Shown here one piece after another: positions 10,675 to 22,408 of a stretch of 64,000 bases of DNA. The stretch's first letter is position 1. Each line of letters starts with the position of its first letter. The notes below the pieces were generated by a model. The model worked only from the letters and a program-made list of their open reading frames with translations, did not search any database and was not told where the DNA came from. Source of the stretch: Lathyrus oleraceus (lineage: Eukaryota; Streptophyta; Magnoliopsida; Fabales; Fabaceae); the NCBI RefSeq assembly GCF_024323335.1, contig NC_066583.1, positions 368,091,877 to 368,155,876 on the forward strand. The letters run 5' to 3'. The position numbers and the translations under genes were made by a program.

Positions 10675-11240
10675 TCCTGACTAAAGGAAATCGGGATAGT
10701 GTCTTCAGCCTTCCAATTATTGAGTTCGTCACCAATTGTTGGGTAGACCCAGCTATCCAGGTCGCAATCGCTGTCGACATCCTCTATAGCATTAAGAGTT
10801 TTGTCATGATTAGGCAGAGGAGCAGTGATGACCTTAGGAGTCTCAGGCGGATCCAATTCAAATTCTCCGGCGTCGATCATATCCTGAATTTTATTCTTCA
10901 ACGACCAACAATCGTTCGTATTATGCCCGGGGCTATCGGAGTGATACGCACACCTGGCGTCGGGATTATAACTAGGAGAAGTAGTGTTGGGTTTTGCAGG
11001 AGGATCTCTGAGGGTAATTAAATTTGCTTTTAGCATACCCTGCAGTGCTTGTGCTAAAGTCATATTGATCTTCGTAAACTGCCTTCTTCCCGGGTTAATG
11101 TGCCTCATAGATTTCTTGTCTTTTTTCTTCTCGAGCAAGAGAGCCTTCAGTTCTTCTTGCCCCTTGGATAAGTTCAAGATCATCTCCTGGAGTTGAGCAT
11201 TCTGAGTATGGAGATCCTTGACAGTTTGTTCGAGGTCCAT
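10671..11240 (-). pseudogene. Ogre-type Gag, internally deleted
   Basis: 189 codons are open on the minus strand. The first 45 residues form a heptad-rich coiled-coil-like N-terminus beginning MDLEQTVKDL. They are followed directly by a C-terminal Gag part with a knuckle-like CAYHSDSPGHNTNDC (Cys-X3-His-X5-His-X5-Cys) and then an acidic tail ending just before the intron. The usual several hundred residues of capsid are missing, which shows an in-frame deletion. The start is the ATG at 11240 after a leader containing a long A-rich tract on this strand. It may still be translated but cannot form a normal capsid. Confidence 0.75.
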
Positions 11241-12083
11241 TTTTCTGCTTGCATGAAAACCGTGAGAACATTGATCCCTTTAGAACACCTGTTATGCAAT
11301 GTTATGCTATGCAATGTATGAAATGTTTTCAAGGACTTTTGGAATTTAACTTTGCATAAACTACCAAAAAGAAAACTTTTTTTTCTTTTTTTTTCTTTTT
11401 TTTTTTTTTTTTTTACAAAATAGAGCAAAGTTAAATCCCTAAGTCCTCGAAATGGTTAGTTCAATGCCATGATGTTATGATGATGTTATGATGTTAAGTA
11501 AATAACAAGCACAAGCAAGTCACACAACCATCATTCCTAAGTTTTAAGGCTTGCATGAGTTCCATAGGTAAGTACCCTCCCCACTGAAGTTTGGTTGGTT
11601 CAACCTGTCCTAGAATAGTAACCGGGTTCTAGAAGGATCTCAGATCATCGACCTTTCTTTAAGTCCACTTCAGTGCAACGCCAAGTGGTTGACCAAAGCT
11701 TCCCTAAAGTCCAATCTCAAAGAGTGTAGTATCGAGTCTCAACCAACCCCAGTCGGAACCGAAGTCAGTTATCTCACTACTTTCTAATGGCTAGGATGAG
11801 TCAATTAGGGTTCTAAAGGTCTGGTTAATGCTTTGATGACACCACGCGAATGCCAAATTTTTCCTCAAGTAAACATGAGGAACATCAGGACATCCAAAGT
11901 GTCACATTAACCGTAGCCATCATTTTAACCATTCCAGTATACGCCGGATAGTCGCGATGATCTATTGCTACTTACCTAAGGTACACTAGATCCGGGTGTA
12001 GGATCTTTCACTCAAAAATTCCCTTAAAAGAAGGAACAATTTGAAAACATAAATGATTTTTTAAGGTGACCTCTCTTTGTATT

Positions 12084-12101
12084 TCCCCAGCAGAGTCGCC
12101 A
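12084..12101 (-). other. Primer binding site (arginine-tRNA type), minus element
   Basis: TGGCGACTCTGCTGGGGA on the minus strand lies four bases from the LTR end at 12106. It is identical to the primer site of the plus-strand Ogre at 26791-26808. Ogre elements are known to prime from an arginine tRNA. Confidence 0.8.
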
Positions 12102-12105
12102 GTTC

Positions 12106-14129
12106 TGTCATACGGTGAACTGACTTTTATGTGTTTTTAATCGCAATGTCGCGGTTAGCAAGAGTCGCCACCGACTTTTCTTTTATCCAATAAGGAGAGG
12201 TGGAAAAGAACAGGAAAGACCTTAATTTAGATTCTTAGGTTCGGGAGGTACATTATACAAAGGGAAGGTGTTAGCACCCTTTGTATCCATGGTTATCCAT
12301 GGGCTCTTAATTGCTCAATCATTTATGTTTTTCTAGTTTGAAAAAGTGGTTGAGAAATGTGTAGGAAATGTTTTGAAAAGGAGAATTTAACTTTGTAATG
12401 ATTCTCGAATGAATGTATACAAAGTGGTTATCTCGTTTAGTTTTGAAAATAGTTTAGAAAAATATAACTCGGCAATGATTCTAGTGCGAATGTATGCCAA
12501 GTGGTGATTTTCTGATGGAGGTTTTGAAAGGTGTAAGGTGTGAAAAGTAGTTTTAAATTGTGAATAAGCAATTAAGAGTTATACCTATCCGAGGTCTTTC
12601 CGGGCATTTCCTATCCTTATGAGGGTAAAACTGTCCTTACTATTGAGAAGTAAGTATTTTTATCCTTTGGATGTGAAAGGGTCATCGTAGGGTCATCGAT
12701 TGGTCATTGAAGGCAACAGTTATGAGGATACCTTAGCGTTCGAAGGGACGATCATCATTTAACCGTAGGCTACACCGAAGGGTCATCGAGGGACAAAGGC
12801 AACATTCGAGGGACTATGATGATTTAACTGAAGGGTCTTTGCTAAGTGGATCCCCATATTCGCGGGACATGACCATAATACCGTAATCGTAGGGTAACAA
12901 AGAGAGGTCCGAGATCACTTATTCAAAGGCAAAGTTTTACAATTAATTAGGTAACCGTAATCAAGTAGGTAATTAGGTCCATATTAAAATCAGTACATTA
13001 AGATCAATTAAGCCATTAGGGTGGATCTTCACCATGAAATTAATACATTAAAATCAATTGAGTAATTCAGGATGAATCTCCATAAGGGTATCCCACACGT
13101 AAGGTGGAATACCTAGCCGGCCGTTTCTTCGGGAATATGTAAACCTTTGCACAATTCAACACACGGGTTAGAGCATCAAAGTAAAGTACAATTGAAAATT
13201 GCACTACAACACAACAGTCATAATCTCAGGCCAAATGATGCAGAATTATAATAAGTCTTGGTTAGATAGACATAAGGCAGAACAAAGCAGCCACTGTCCC
13301 GTTCGCCTCTGCTTCGCCTAGCGAAGGCTCAGCGAATGCTCGCTACAGGCTCGCTTAGCGATGTGCTGGCGAGCGGCCACGGGTTTGGAGTTTGACAGCA
13401 GCATGACCTCTGAAAACCTGAACTTTTATGGCATTTGATTACAGGAATAGTATGGTCAAACATTCATGATATTCCAGCATATTTAAATTCGTATGTGAAA
13501 TCAAATTACATATTCGAAACTTCAATCATGATGCTTTATGTATATAGCGATTACCGATTAAAAGCATAAAACAATAGTGATGCGCAAACCTGCTTGCAAC
13601 TAAGCTGCTATGTTGAAGAGACTGATCGCTTTTGGTATCGGCTGGAGTTGGGCGGCGGTAGCTTCGGAGCGGAAGAGCGGCCTTCAGGGTTTCTTTATTC
13701 GGAACTCTCTACGGTAGCCTCCAGGGTTTCTGTGCCAGGGTTTCCGTCTGTCCTTCCTCTCTGTCCTCCCTTTTTCGTTACTGAAGCTTGGCTATTTATA
13801 ATGCTCTTGTTGTGACCTAATGGGCTCAGAATGAAGCCCAGAAATTCTGATATTCGCAAGCTTCGCTAGGCGAAGGAGTTGCTCGCCTAGCGAGCAAGCT
13901 ATTTTGGGCTTTTACTGGATCTGGCGCTTCGCTGGGGCGAGTGTCATGACGAGGGGTTCGCTAGGCGAAGGAATTGCTCGCCTAGCGAGCAGGCCAATTT
14001 GGGCCTTTTCTGGATTGGGCCACTCGTGAGCTGGGCCTTTGTTCTTTTAAGATCAGTGCCTTGCAGAATAAGTCGGAGTGCCTTGAAAAATGCTTTGTAA
14101 TATCGACGGGCAAATTTTGGGGTATGACA
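12106..14129 (-). mobile_element. 5' LTR of the minus Ogre-type element
   Basis: The 2024-bp LTR has ends TGTCATAC and GTATGACA and is followed on its sense side by the primer site. TATAAATA lies at 13800-13793, about 330 bp from the LTR start. It has clustered GC-rich hairpins (13312-13995), a series of GGGTCATCGA-type repeats (12680-12900), the conserved GGTGTTAGCACCC-type block near 12270, and a TGGCGACTCT copy (12170-12161) 55 bp from its end. Confidence 0.85.
13312..13995 (-). repeat. GC-rich short hairpins in LTR
   Basis: Perfect hairpins with three-base loops occur at 13312-13326 (CTTCGC/GCGAAG), 13351-13361 (TCGC/GCGA), 13862-13874 and 13957-13969 (TTCGC/GCGAA), and 13881-13895 and 13976-13990 (GCTCGC/GCGAGC). 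The last four form two tandem units of about 95 bp. Confidence 0.75.
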
Positions 14130-14341
14130 CACATGTTTTGCACCTTGAACTTTATGACCAATTTTCACTAATTTATCAATTCCAAATGAAGTTTTGTTCA
14201 ACATAACAATTGATTCTCATGTCAAGACCTTTCCAACCATTACCCACAAGGCCATGTTTTATTTTTGGAAGAGGCATTTTCGAAGAGGGGAAAATTTTGG
14301 TGCAAATATGGAAACTTGATTCAAACTTCATGCACACTCCA
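14130..14341. repeat. 211-bp flank duplication, right copy
   Basis: Second copy of 8694-8904, starting immediately after the LTR end at 14129. See the left copy for its meaning. Confidence 0.85.
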
Positions 14342-14495
14342 ATTACCTCACATCTGCACGTCCAATTCAGATCAAAATGACTTAAGCTTTCCAAACCAAT
14401 AGGATTTTGGCCTTGCATGAGCCTGTACAGGCCCATGCATGGAGGCCCTTATCATTCATGCACACATAATTCTCATGCTTGCCTTTGCCATTTGC

Positions 14496-14503
14496 TATAA
14501 ATA
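14496..14503 (+). promoter_or_regulatory. TATA box of the Ogre solo LTR
   Basis: Perfect TATAAATA followed by a pyrimidine-rich leader, about 1.5 kb into the LTR once the insertion is removed. Confidence 0.5.
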
Positions 14504-17475
14504 AGCATGCTCAGCTCCATTATTCTTCAACCTGAAGGCGCCTGATATGCTGCAAAATTGAATCTATAACCTCACATAAAGGAATTTCTCTCTTTCACTT
14601 TCAATTTTCAGATCCAAATTTCAACCTCATTGGTTGTTCTTTGGACTCTAATTCCTTGGCCTTGCTTCATCTTCACCTCAAGAGTATACTGCAATCAATA
14701 GTTGAGAGGAATCGTGCTTCACAGATCCACATTTCCAAGGTTGATGCACAAACTTTTCTTCTTCGAAACTCACTGATTATTGCTTGTTTCTTGTGTTTAT
14801 TGGCTTGGCTGAAGTCCTCTCATCAGAGGCATTTGAATTGTGCTTTTAATTTTGCAAAATCATCAAGTTCAGTTTGGACTCCATTATTTTCCTCTTCTGA
14901 TTTCTCTTCCTATGGGGATCTAGAAGGAAAACCAATGGTACAGGGGTGATGTACATCACCCCAGCTTTCCAATGATATGAGGATCGCTTCATTTGGTTAA
15001 GATTTTTTATCTACAACTTTGGCCAGAAAATACAAGCTCGCCGAAAAAGACAGCGGTGTACACCATCGTCTGTTTGACAGATCAAATGCGAGTCGTGTGA
15101 TGTGTTATACAGATCTAATCTCCACCTTCCATCCTTATGACTTTATTTAATAGTTTGTAATGCTCAGTTGACTATGGTCTTTGGTGCGCGCGCATGCCAC
15201 AACCCTTGGATGTGCCAACTCAATTAATGAGACTGGATCCAACGCGCCACATATTTTCCCATTTTTCATTTTCTGATTTAATTCCCTTTTATTTTCTTTT
15301 ATTTCATTTATTTCAAAAAATCATAACTCTCTCATTTTAATTCCAAAAAATATGGGACTAATTGCATTATTTCCCTTTTAATTTCTAGTTTCTAAAAATG
15401 ATTTTTAATATTTTTTATTTTATCATTTGATATTTTTTGTGAATTTTCTCTTTTCTGGTTATTTTTAATTCATTTTAAATAGTTTCTAATATTCAAAAAA
15501 ATACAAAAATATTTTTCTAACCTCTTTGAATGATGATGGATCTATGAAAAATATTCTCATCAATTTATTAATTGATTTGAGATTTATTTGAGATTTTAGT
15601 TCAATTAGGTTATTTTTTTATTCATTTTTAATTGTTTAAAATAGTTTCTGGTTTCTAAAAATGCTGAATTTTTTTGTCAAACTTTGTTTGACCTTTTTGA
15701 ACTTAGGATGATCCATTTGGACTTTTCAAAGTTGATTTGAAATGGATTTGAAGTTTGACCTTTAATTGTTTATTTTAATTCAAGTATTATTTTAATTTTC
15801 AAAAATACCAAAAATATTTTATTTGTTTCTCGACTTCTAAGTTTCATTTTGCTTCTGTTTACTATTGTTTGACCTTGATTCCATCCATCTTTGGTCAATG
15901 AACTTTGCTTAATGAATTTGAAGTTCAATTCATGTATATTCTTATTCATTTTTTTCTTCATCTTTTTCTTTTTTATCAATGAGTTAGAGATTGGTGGTTA
16001 GCCTTGATATATGAGAGGTTTAACCTTCCTTGATTCAAATCTAATTCATCTTGATCATAGATCAAGTGAATGGCTTTGCATTAAGGATAGGTTGCTTCTT
16101 GATCAAGCAAAAAACCTAAATCAATACAAGATCATTCTTCTTTTCTTTTGGTATGGCAAGTTGTAGGAGCTTGGCTTACTAGTCAAGGTCTCTAACTTGT
16201 GTTTGTTGCCTATATTTTTATTGACCGGCCTCAGATAGGTGTGACTACTACATTAGTCCACTTACGATTGCTTACCATAACGCTAAATTGCCTTATGGAA
16301 CACTAACTCTAACTATTGACCATTAACTTTTAATTCTTGCACTTTACATTAATGCAAATTTAATATTCTTGTACACATTATTCATTTGTTTTTTCCCATT
16401 GCTCACTTGAGCTCATGTTTATGTTAATGCAATTTGCCTTTTGCTCACTTGAGCACATAATTGTGTATATACTATTGTGCTTGTGTTTTGTTTTGATTGT
16501 TATGAACCAAATGCAAATGGACAAAAGGACTTAGACTTTAGGACATTCCCTATGCAAAATGGAGTCAAAGAGCAACTAGGCCTCATGCCTTTAGAGTGCT
16601 ATAAATGTCAAAGAGCAACTAGGCCTCATGCCTTTAGAATGCTTAATGTTAAAGACTTTGAAAGGACCTAATCTCTAAATTCACTCTTGTCCATTCTTTG
16701 TTTGCATTATGGAACCTTTTGATGTGTGTGTTCTTGTGCTAGGGATTCCAACTTGAGCCTAATTGAAGAACCATTGTCATGAGCATCCAAAGTGAGAGAT
16801 ACAAAAGCCATTGGCAAATTCCTAGGAGCTTTGTTTGATTATGTGCTTGATTGCTTGAGTATTTGCTTATTTGCTTGCCCATTCCAAAGGATGGGAGCTA
16901 CTTGGATCATCACTATGATCTTAAGAAGGGAACTCCATTATGGTTTTATTTCTCTTCCTTCATCTTTTTATGATTAGGACCTTAGCCATTCTTCTTCTTT
17001 CCTCCACTCTAACCCAAGCCAAAACTTTTGTGCAAACATTAACATTTGTTTCCAAACATTAGAAACCTAAGCATTATGCTTTTGATTTTCGAACTTTCTT
17101 TTCATAACACTTATTTTGAATTGAATCCTAAGTCAACTTTGACCATATTTTTGTAAATACTTTTCATTGGTAAATACAACTCACTCAATTGTTTTTTGTG
17201 GTTTCAATGGCCACTTCTTGCCAAAGCTTTTCATAAACATTATCTATTAGGTTTGAGTTATCCTTGAGGTTGATATAATACTCACCTATATCCTTAGTGA
17301 TGGACAATAAGTCTTCCATGCTTATTATAGGGTTAACCCCTCACTAACATGTTGAAGCTATCCTCACATGGTGGATTTGTGGTTTTAGGTTGAGTTTTCT
17401 CCCTTGGATAACAAAAGACCTTAAGGTTTTTGGACTAATCAATTCACCAACTTGTTTTGAGATTTTTACCCCGAA

Positions 17476-17532
17476 CTACGAGGTTTTGATCCTAATCTTT
17501 TTTAAGATGGTACGTAGGCAGTGGGTTCATCC
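17476..17532 (+). repeat. Three-stem motif, single diverged unit (solo LTR)
   Basis: P1 is CTACG (17476-17480) with CGTAG (17513-17517). P2 has changed to ATCTT/AAGAT (17495-17508). P3 is TGGGT/ATCCA-like. The pairing of P1 and P2 is kept although the P2 sequence is entirely different from the other LTRs. Confidence 0.6.
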
Positions 17533-17879
17533 ATTCAAACACAAAATTGTAAATAATTTGTACATTCTTCTCTCATCTCCCCAATCATGTTTGCACAAAT
17601 AATTTTTCACAAATACCAACCTACCTTACAACAAATTGTGAAAAGGGCAACCTAGGAGTACCTAGGATGTTTTGGGTGCTTAAAACCTTCCCATTGCATA
17701 ACCAACCCCCTTACCCCGATCTCTGACATTTTTATTAGTTTTTGATTCGATAAAACTTCTCGGTTTTTGTTTGCTTTCTAACCTTTCCTCAGATAAATAG
17801 AAGTGTAGTGGCGACTCGAATTGTATGATTTACTTTTGATTTAGTCAATAAATCTAAAGGTAATGAATACCCCGCTACA

Positions 17880-17884
17880 ACAAC
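17880..17884. repeat. Target site duplication ACAAC, right
   Basis: Partner of 7542-7546. Confidence 0.8.
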
Positions 17885-18980
17885 ATCACCACTTTAATTG
17901 CTCCAGGCGCGATTTTTTCGGCGAGATCAGTAACCACCAACGACAACCGTGAATCCATTGAACCAGTCACGATTTCTCTCTCAAACTTGAGCCAAACACG
18001 AGAACTTTCATAGTCATCAAAAACTCCGATCTCCTATATGCAAGTTGTTCAATGCCGTCAAACTCGTCGCTTTCTGATTCATTTTTGATTCGTAACTGTT
18101 CATGTCCTACATTACGGTAATGATTCGAAACGATTATTCTGTTATATGCTGCTCAGAAATTTGTTTTGAGTCGATTAGGTTATATTGTTATTTATGGTAT
18201 GGAGTATGTTGTTTCGGTGTCGATTTGATCATGTGATTGCTATAGTTATTTTTGATTATGTTACTGTTGTGTTTATTTTTTTGAGTCTGCTTTTGTTGTG
18301 ATACAAATGTTGAATAATTTTCTATATGCATTATTGAGATTGCTATGATGTTAAGTTTTTTTTAAGATTCAATATTCTTTTCATTTATGGAATATAGGAG
18401 GCTGCATTTTTGATATTATGATGAGTCATGAACATTCTGCAGATTGAATTTGTTAATGTTTAACAGTGTTGGTTCGTGGCTTAACCATTTTTATACAACA
18501 TGTTATTGGTTCATGATAGTTGTATACATTGATTTGTTTTGGTTTAAACATGTTGAGTTGATTCTTGGAACTCATTTTCTTTTAATTTGTTTCCCTTCAA
18601 ACTATGATATTTTGTTTTAATTAATTATCTTAGTATTGTTTGTTCTAACTGATATTGTTAATTGTTTTTTGAATTTTGTGGTGTATATAGATGTCCATCC
18701 GACTATGTCGCAATATTGATGACTTTTGGTGACATTTGGAACCAAGAATATTATTGTAAATTCAAACTTGTTTAATGTTTTGATTTTGTATCGCTATTGT
18801 ATTATGCTCTAATATTTGTTTCGGTTTTTATTTGGTTATATTGCGTGCGCATTGACTGAATTGTGAATGACAATTTTGTATTCGTTAACTGCAACTTTAT
18901 GAATTTGTTGAATACCAATTTGTTCATTAATTAGTGTTGTTGTTGCTGCAATTTCGTGTTTCAACTCGGCTTGCTCTGAT

Positions 18981-19122
18981 TCTCATTCCAGATGAGATAC
19001 GTAGGCATAAGACGCCATGTCTTAGCGAGCACACATCCCCCAAACCCCTAGGTCAGCCGAGCTACGAAGACTCTGATTCTCATATTCAGATCAGATACGT
19101 ATGTAGTGGATGCGACATCCGC
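18981..19122 (+). repeat. Three-stem motif, two units (2.6-kb LTR)
   Basis: The first unit has P2 TCTCAT/ATGAGA (18981-18997), CGTAG (19000-19004) and P3 TAAGAC/GTCTTA (19008-19024), but its CTACG arm has decayed. The second has CTACG (19062-19066), a P2 with one mismatch (19078-19095) and P3 GTGGAT/ATCCGC (19106-19122), all six positions paired with one G-U. Confidence 0.65.
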
Positions 19123-19435
19123 ACGAGTCATTTTCATTTAACCCCTTTTTTTAGTAAACAGCACAAGATAAACTCACACCCTTTAGACAAGAACTACAAA
19201 AGTGGATCCCGTAGAGTACTACGGATGCGTAGGGGTGCTAATACCTTCCCTTCGCATAACCGACTCCCGAACCCAAGATTTGGTTACGAGACCTTGTCTT
19301 TTCCTTTCCTCTTTTCAGGTTTACTTCGAGCGTTTCCTTTCCCTCGTTTGGGATAAATAACGCACGGTGGCGACTCTTCTGTCATTTTCTTTCGCCGGTT
19401 GTTTTTTCGCACACTGTATTTTTCAGGTTGCAACA

Positions 19436-21373
19436 GAAAGATTCTCAAAACTATTGAGGTGCTTGCAAACAGAAGATGTTGACACAAGAAGAGTATTTTC
19501 AAAGTATTCTTATGGTGGAAGTATCTGAAAGGATAATTGGGAAAGGATTTAAGATCAATGTCTACTTGTGCCAAGTACAAGTATTTAATTGATTATCCTT
19601 GGAGCTCCAGATAACTGATGTTCTTAAAGATGTTGGCACATCTCTTCTTCAAGACCCTGTGCAGAATCACAGGAAGGATAGTACATTCGTTTATGACCTA
19701 TCTCTTTGGTGGCAGCAAAAGCATATGATCTCTGAAAAGGTTTCCTGGCAAGAAACATGTTCAGCCTTGGTGTGTACAAGAAGAAGAAGACATCATAGTC
19801 TTGATGGTGGTTACTTGGATCAGTTTATTTCTGATCTAGGCAAGGAAGTGCATTGGCTAATGCACACTGTGGAGTTAAGAACAAGTGGCAACATTCTTGA
19901 CATCATGGAAACAACCTTGATTTAGGAAGTGGAATCCTTGGTATAGCTGAAGGGTTAGTTTCTAACTGGTCCTTCTGAAGACTCATGCATCAGAATGTCT
20001 GATGTCTTTGGAGTAGAAGCAGGGATTCATCAAGGTGTGAGCTTGGATGACTTAACTGCCAACCTGCAGGATGGAGGTTGTTTACTCAAACTTGGGTCCA
20101 CAAATCAAGTATATGAGAACGTTGAACTCCTGTTCTGTGAAGGGAGGAGGTTCTTTCAAGTGGCAGAAGAAGGAGCTGAATTCAACCGCTAGATGTTAAA
20201 ACACAATGTTGTGACATTTGGTTCAACATCAGAATCTTAGTTGGTAAAGTGGCACATCAACTTAAGATAGAAGGGTCTACAGAGTTGTAGATTGGGTACT
20301 TCAAAAAGATCGTTCTCATTGCAGTTCTTTGGAGTTGCTGGATGGAGAGGATGTTACATGTTCATGTCTTAGAGAATCTAAGTTTTGTGTAACATGTAGC
20401 TTGAAGTTCAAGTCTCACTTGGTACGTCAGAATATCTTTGGGAGAAGTCTGATAAACGTGGAGAGGTCACAAAGTGGCATTTTGACCTTTTCATATGAGG
20501 ATTCATGAAGGAGGTAATCAACCAGTGGCATTTGGCCTATCTCAGAAGTGAGTTCGAAGAATCAAGATGATCAACTTATGGCAGCTGATTATTTTTGAGG
20601 AAAGTCTAAGACAAATTACTTTTGAGCAGAAAAGTAGTAAGTTGAAGACAAAAGGAGGTGTTTTCTATTCATCTGTTGGAGCTTGTGGTAGGAGTTCTGA
20701 GCTATCTATGGAAGATTATCTCTTGTAATGAGATGAGAATGTATATGTCTCAATTTGTGTCTGGGTTCTTTTGGATCAAGCTGGTGACTCAGTGATATCT
20801 GAAGATTATCAGATGGGGTTCTTTGTTATGTTGTGAAGGATGTCCTAACTTATGTTAGAACATTTTGTGAAGTGACTTTCTGTTCTGGTTAGAAGAGAGA
20901 TTGACACAGAGTGTGGATGTGTTCAGCCAAGAAGGTTGAACAGAGGGAGTGCTCTTGAAGACATGAAGATGCGTCTTATGTTTTCCATTCATCAAGTGGT
21001 CTGGGTTCTCTTTGAATCAGGAAGTATGTGAAGGTCCAACTTTGGGGTGTTGTATATGTTCATGTGTGATCTCCAAGTTTCAAGAGGAGAGTTGGTTGTT
21101 CATGACAGGGGGAGTTCTGTCTTTGCGCTGCAAGTAATCATCAAGCTTGTGGTCTATGTGTTCTCGGATAACAAGGTATGGCACCTGGTTAGTTATTGGG
21201 ATGATGAGGTGTGTGTCAAGGCTGAGTGAGCAGAAGAATGTCTGATCGGATGTCATGACATTGCCTTGGACAATACTGTTATTTCCTTCTGAAACTTACA
21301 GTCATATGGATGTGGTGTGTCTCATTGTAATATATTAGAATAAGCCTGAGTGTTACAGTGGTGTGATACATGG
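19436..21373 (+). mobile_element. Copia-like element body, left of the Ogre insertion
   Basis: This stretch continues as 53088-53958 once the Ogre (21374-53087) is removed, and that continuation ends in a polypurine tract and the copia-like LTR. It has short open frames (up to 108 codons at 19599-19925), but I recognise no RT, integrase, RNase H or Gag motif. Phrases such as GATGTCATGACATT recur here and in the copia-like LTR, linking the two. It is probably the long 3' non-coding or decayed env-like part of a SIRE/Maximus-type element. Confidence 0.4.
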
Positions 21374-21378
21374 GGAGT
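21374..21378. repeat. Target site duplication GGAGT, left
   Basis: GGAGT directly before the LTR start TGTAGCACC; repeated at 53083-53087 directly after the other LTR. Confidence 0.85.
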
Positions 21379-22402
21379 TGTAGCACCTCAAATTTGCACC
21401 TATCATTGTATATACCATCTCATATTAGGTCATAGCATATCATGGTCCATTTGCATAGCATTGCATTGTCCCCAGTTGCCTCAAGAGCAAGCAAGCCAAG
21501 AATTAGGTCAAACTGATCAGGAGATCAGTCAACCAATCAAGCAAGGGTGTTTCTCAAAGAGCCAAGGCCCTAGGGTCTGTCCAACAAGTTCACATGACTT
21601 GGAGGTCCATTTGAAGTGTTCAAGTCAAGGGTTGGATGTTCAGAAGCCATCAGTTCATGCACAGACAGTCAAAAACCCTAGAAAGTCAAAGTTGGTCAGC
21701 TGTGGTTGATTTTATGGTTTTGATGGTTGGATTTGGTTTGAGAGAGCTTATTCATGTCCCAATAGGCCTCATATATCATGGCAATCAACATCATTGAAGA
21801 ATTTGAAGCCAATCAGAAATTTTCCAAAAATAGAAAGTGGACCTGTAATTTTAACTGCCAAAAATGGAAACTTCTTGATCCTCAGCTTGCATCATGATAC
21901 AAGCTTCAAATGAATTTTTGCCCAACATGAAAGTTGAAGATCTTGTTCTTCCATTTTCAAAAAGTCCAAGAACTCCCAAATCCCATGAATGGTTTGCAAG
22001 ATATGATCATTTCATTTTCACATTTTCATGAACTTCAAATGGCCATGTCTCATGATTCCTTTGGCCAAATTTGATGGGGTTTTTCCTACAAACTCCATTT
22101 AATCCCCTCTTTCCAAAATATAAACATCATGTACCAAAACCTTGCCAATCAAAATGGCATTTTTTGACTTGTTTCATTTAAAATCCAAGTTTGACCAATA
22201 TTTGACTTTTGTGATTTAAGTGTTTCTACTCATTTTGGCCATTTGGGACTTATTGGAATTGGTATTTGCAGCATGACTAAGGCCCAAATCGAGCAGCATT
22301 CCACCATATACCTCCCATGTGCACTAAATTGGCAACTTAGCAAATTAGCTCAATTAAACAAATCAAGCTTACCACTCCTTAAACCAAAGTTAAACAGACC
22401 AA

Positions 22403-22408
22403 TATAAG
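22403..22408 (+). promoter_or_regulatory. Likely TATA box of the Ogre LTR
   Basis: TATAAG, 1024 bp after the LTR start, in the same context as the TATA-like box at 403. Copy in the 3' LTR near 48698. Inferred. Confidence 0.45.

Larger units (their letters stand above)
8905..14129 (-). mobile_element. Truncated Ogre-type element, minus strand, one LTR
   Basis: Read on the minus strand, the parts are: 5' LTR 14129-12106, primer site 12101-12084, a leader, a shortened gag (11240-10671), an intron (10674-10462), an RT/RNase H remnant, the integrase C-terminal half (9811-9116) and the start of the 3' untranslated hairpins. It then stops at 8905 with no 3' LTR. Most of gag, most of RT and the first half of integrase are missing, and at least three frameshifts are present. 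It inserted into the Ogre solo LTR after that LTR had been duplicated, because the right-hand copy is uninterrupted. It is not autonomous. Confidence 0.8.
7547..17879 (+). mobile_element. Ogre solo LTR (4.9 kb) with nested insertion
   Basis: The LTR starts TGTAAGACCC and ends GCTACA, and both ends are flanked by ACAAC, the mark of a solo LTR left after LTR-LTR recombination. Removing the nested minus-strand element and its 211-bp flank duplication leaves about 4.9 kb. A perfect TATAAATA lies at 14496-14503. One three-stem unit is at 17476-17532 and a TGGCGACTC copy at 17809-17817. The right-hand copy of this LTR (57032-58450) is cut off early but lacks the nested element, so it shows the empty site. 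Between 14403 and 17470 I see only AT-rich LTR body and no coding sequence. Confidence 0.8.
6517..19435 (+). mobile_element. 2.6-kb Ogre-like LTR, split by nested insertions
   Basis: The LTR begins TGTCATACCC at 6517 and ends GTTGCAACA at 19435. Without the nested material (7542/7547-17884) it is about 2.6 kb. A TATATATAT run at 7265-7273 may be its TATA box. Its 3' end carries two three-stem units (18981-19122), the conserved hairpin (19209-19224) and the primer-site-like decamer (19368-19377), all typical of the Ogre-type LTRs here. The five bases before it (CCCAT) do not match the five after it (GAAAG), so no target duplication is visible. It may be a solo LTR made by recombination between different insertions. 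Confidence 0.55.

Noticed and set aside
19599..20192. 108- and 65-codon frames as a possible host or copia gene
   Set aside because: No recognisable domain, and the region is continuous with a copia-like 3' end after removing the Ogre; kept only as element body.
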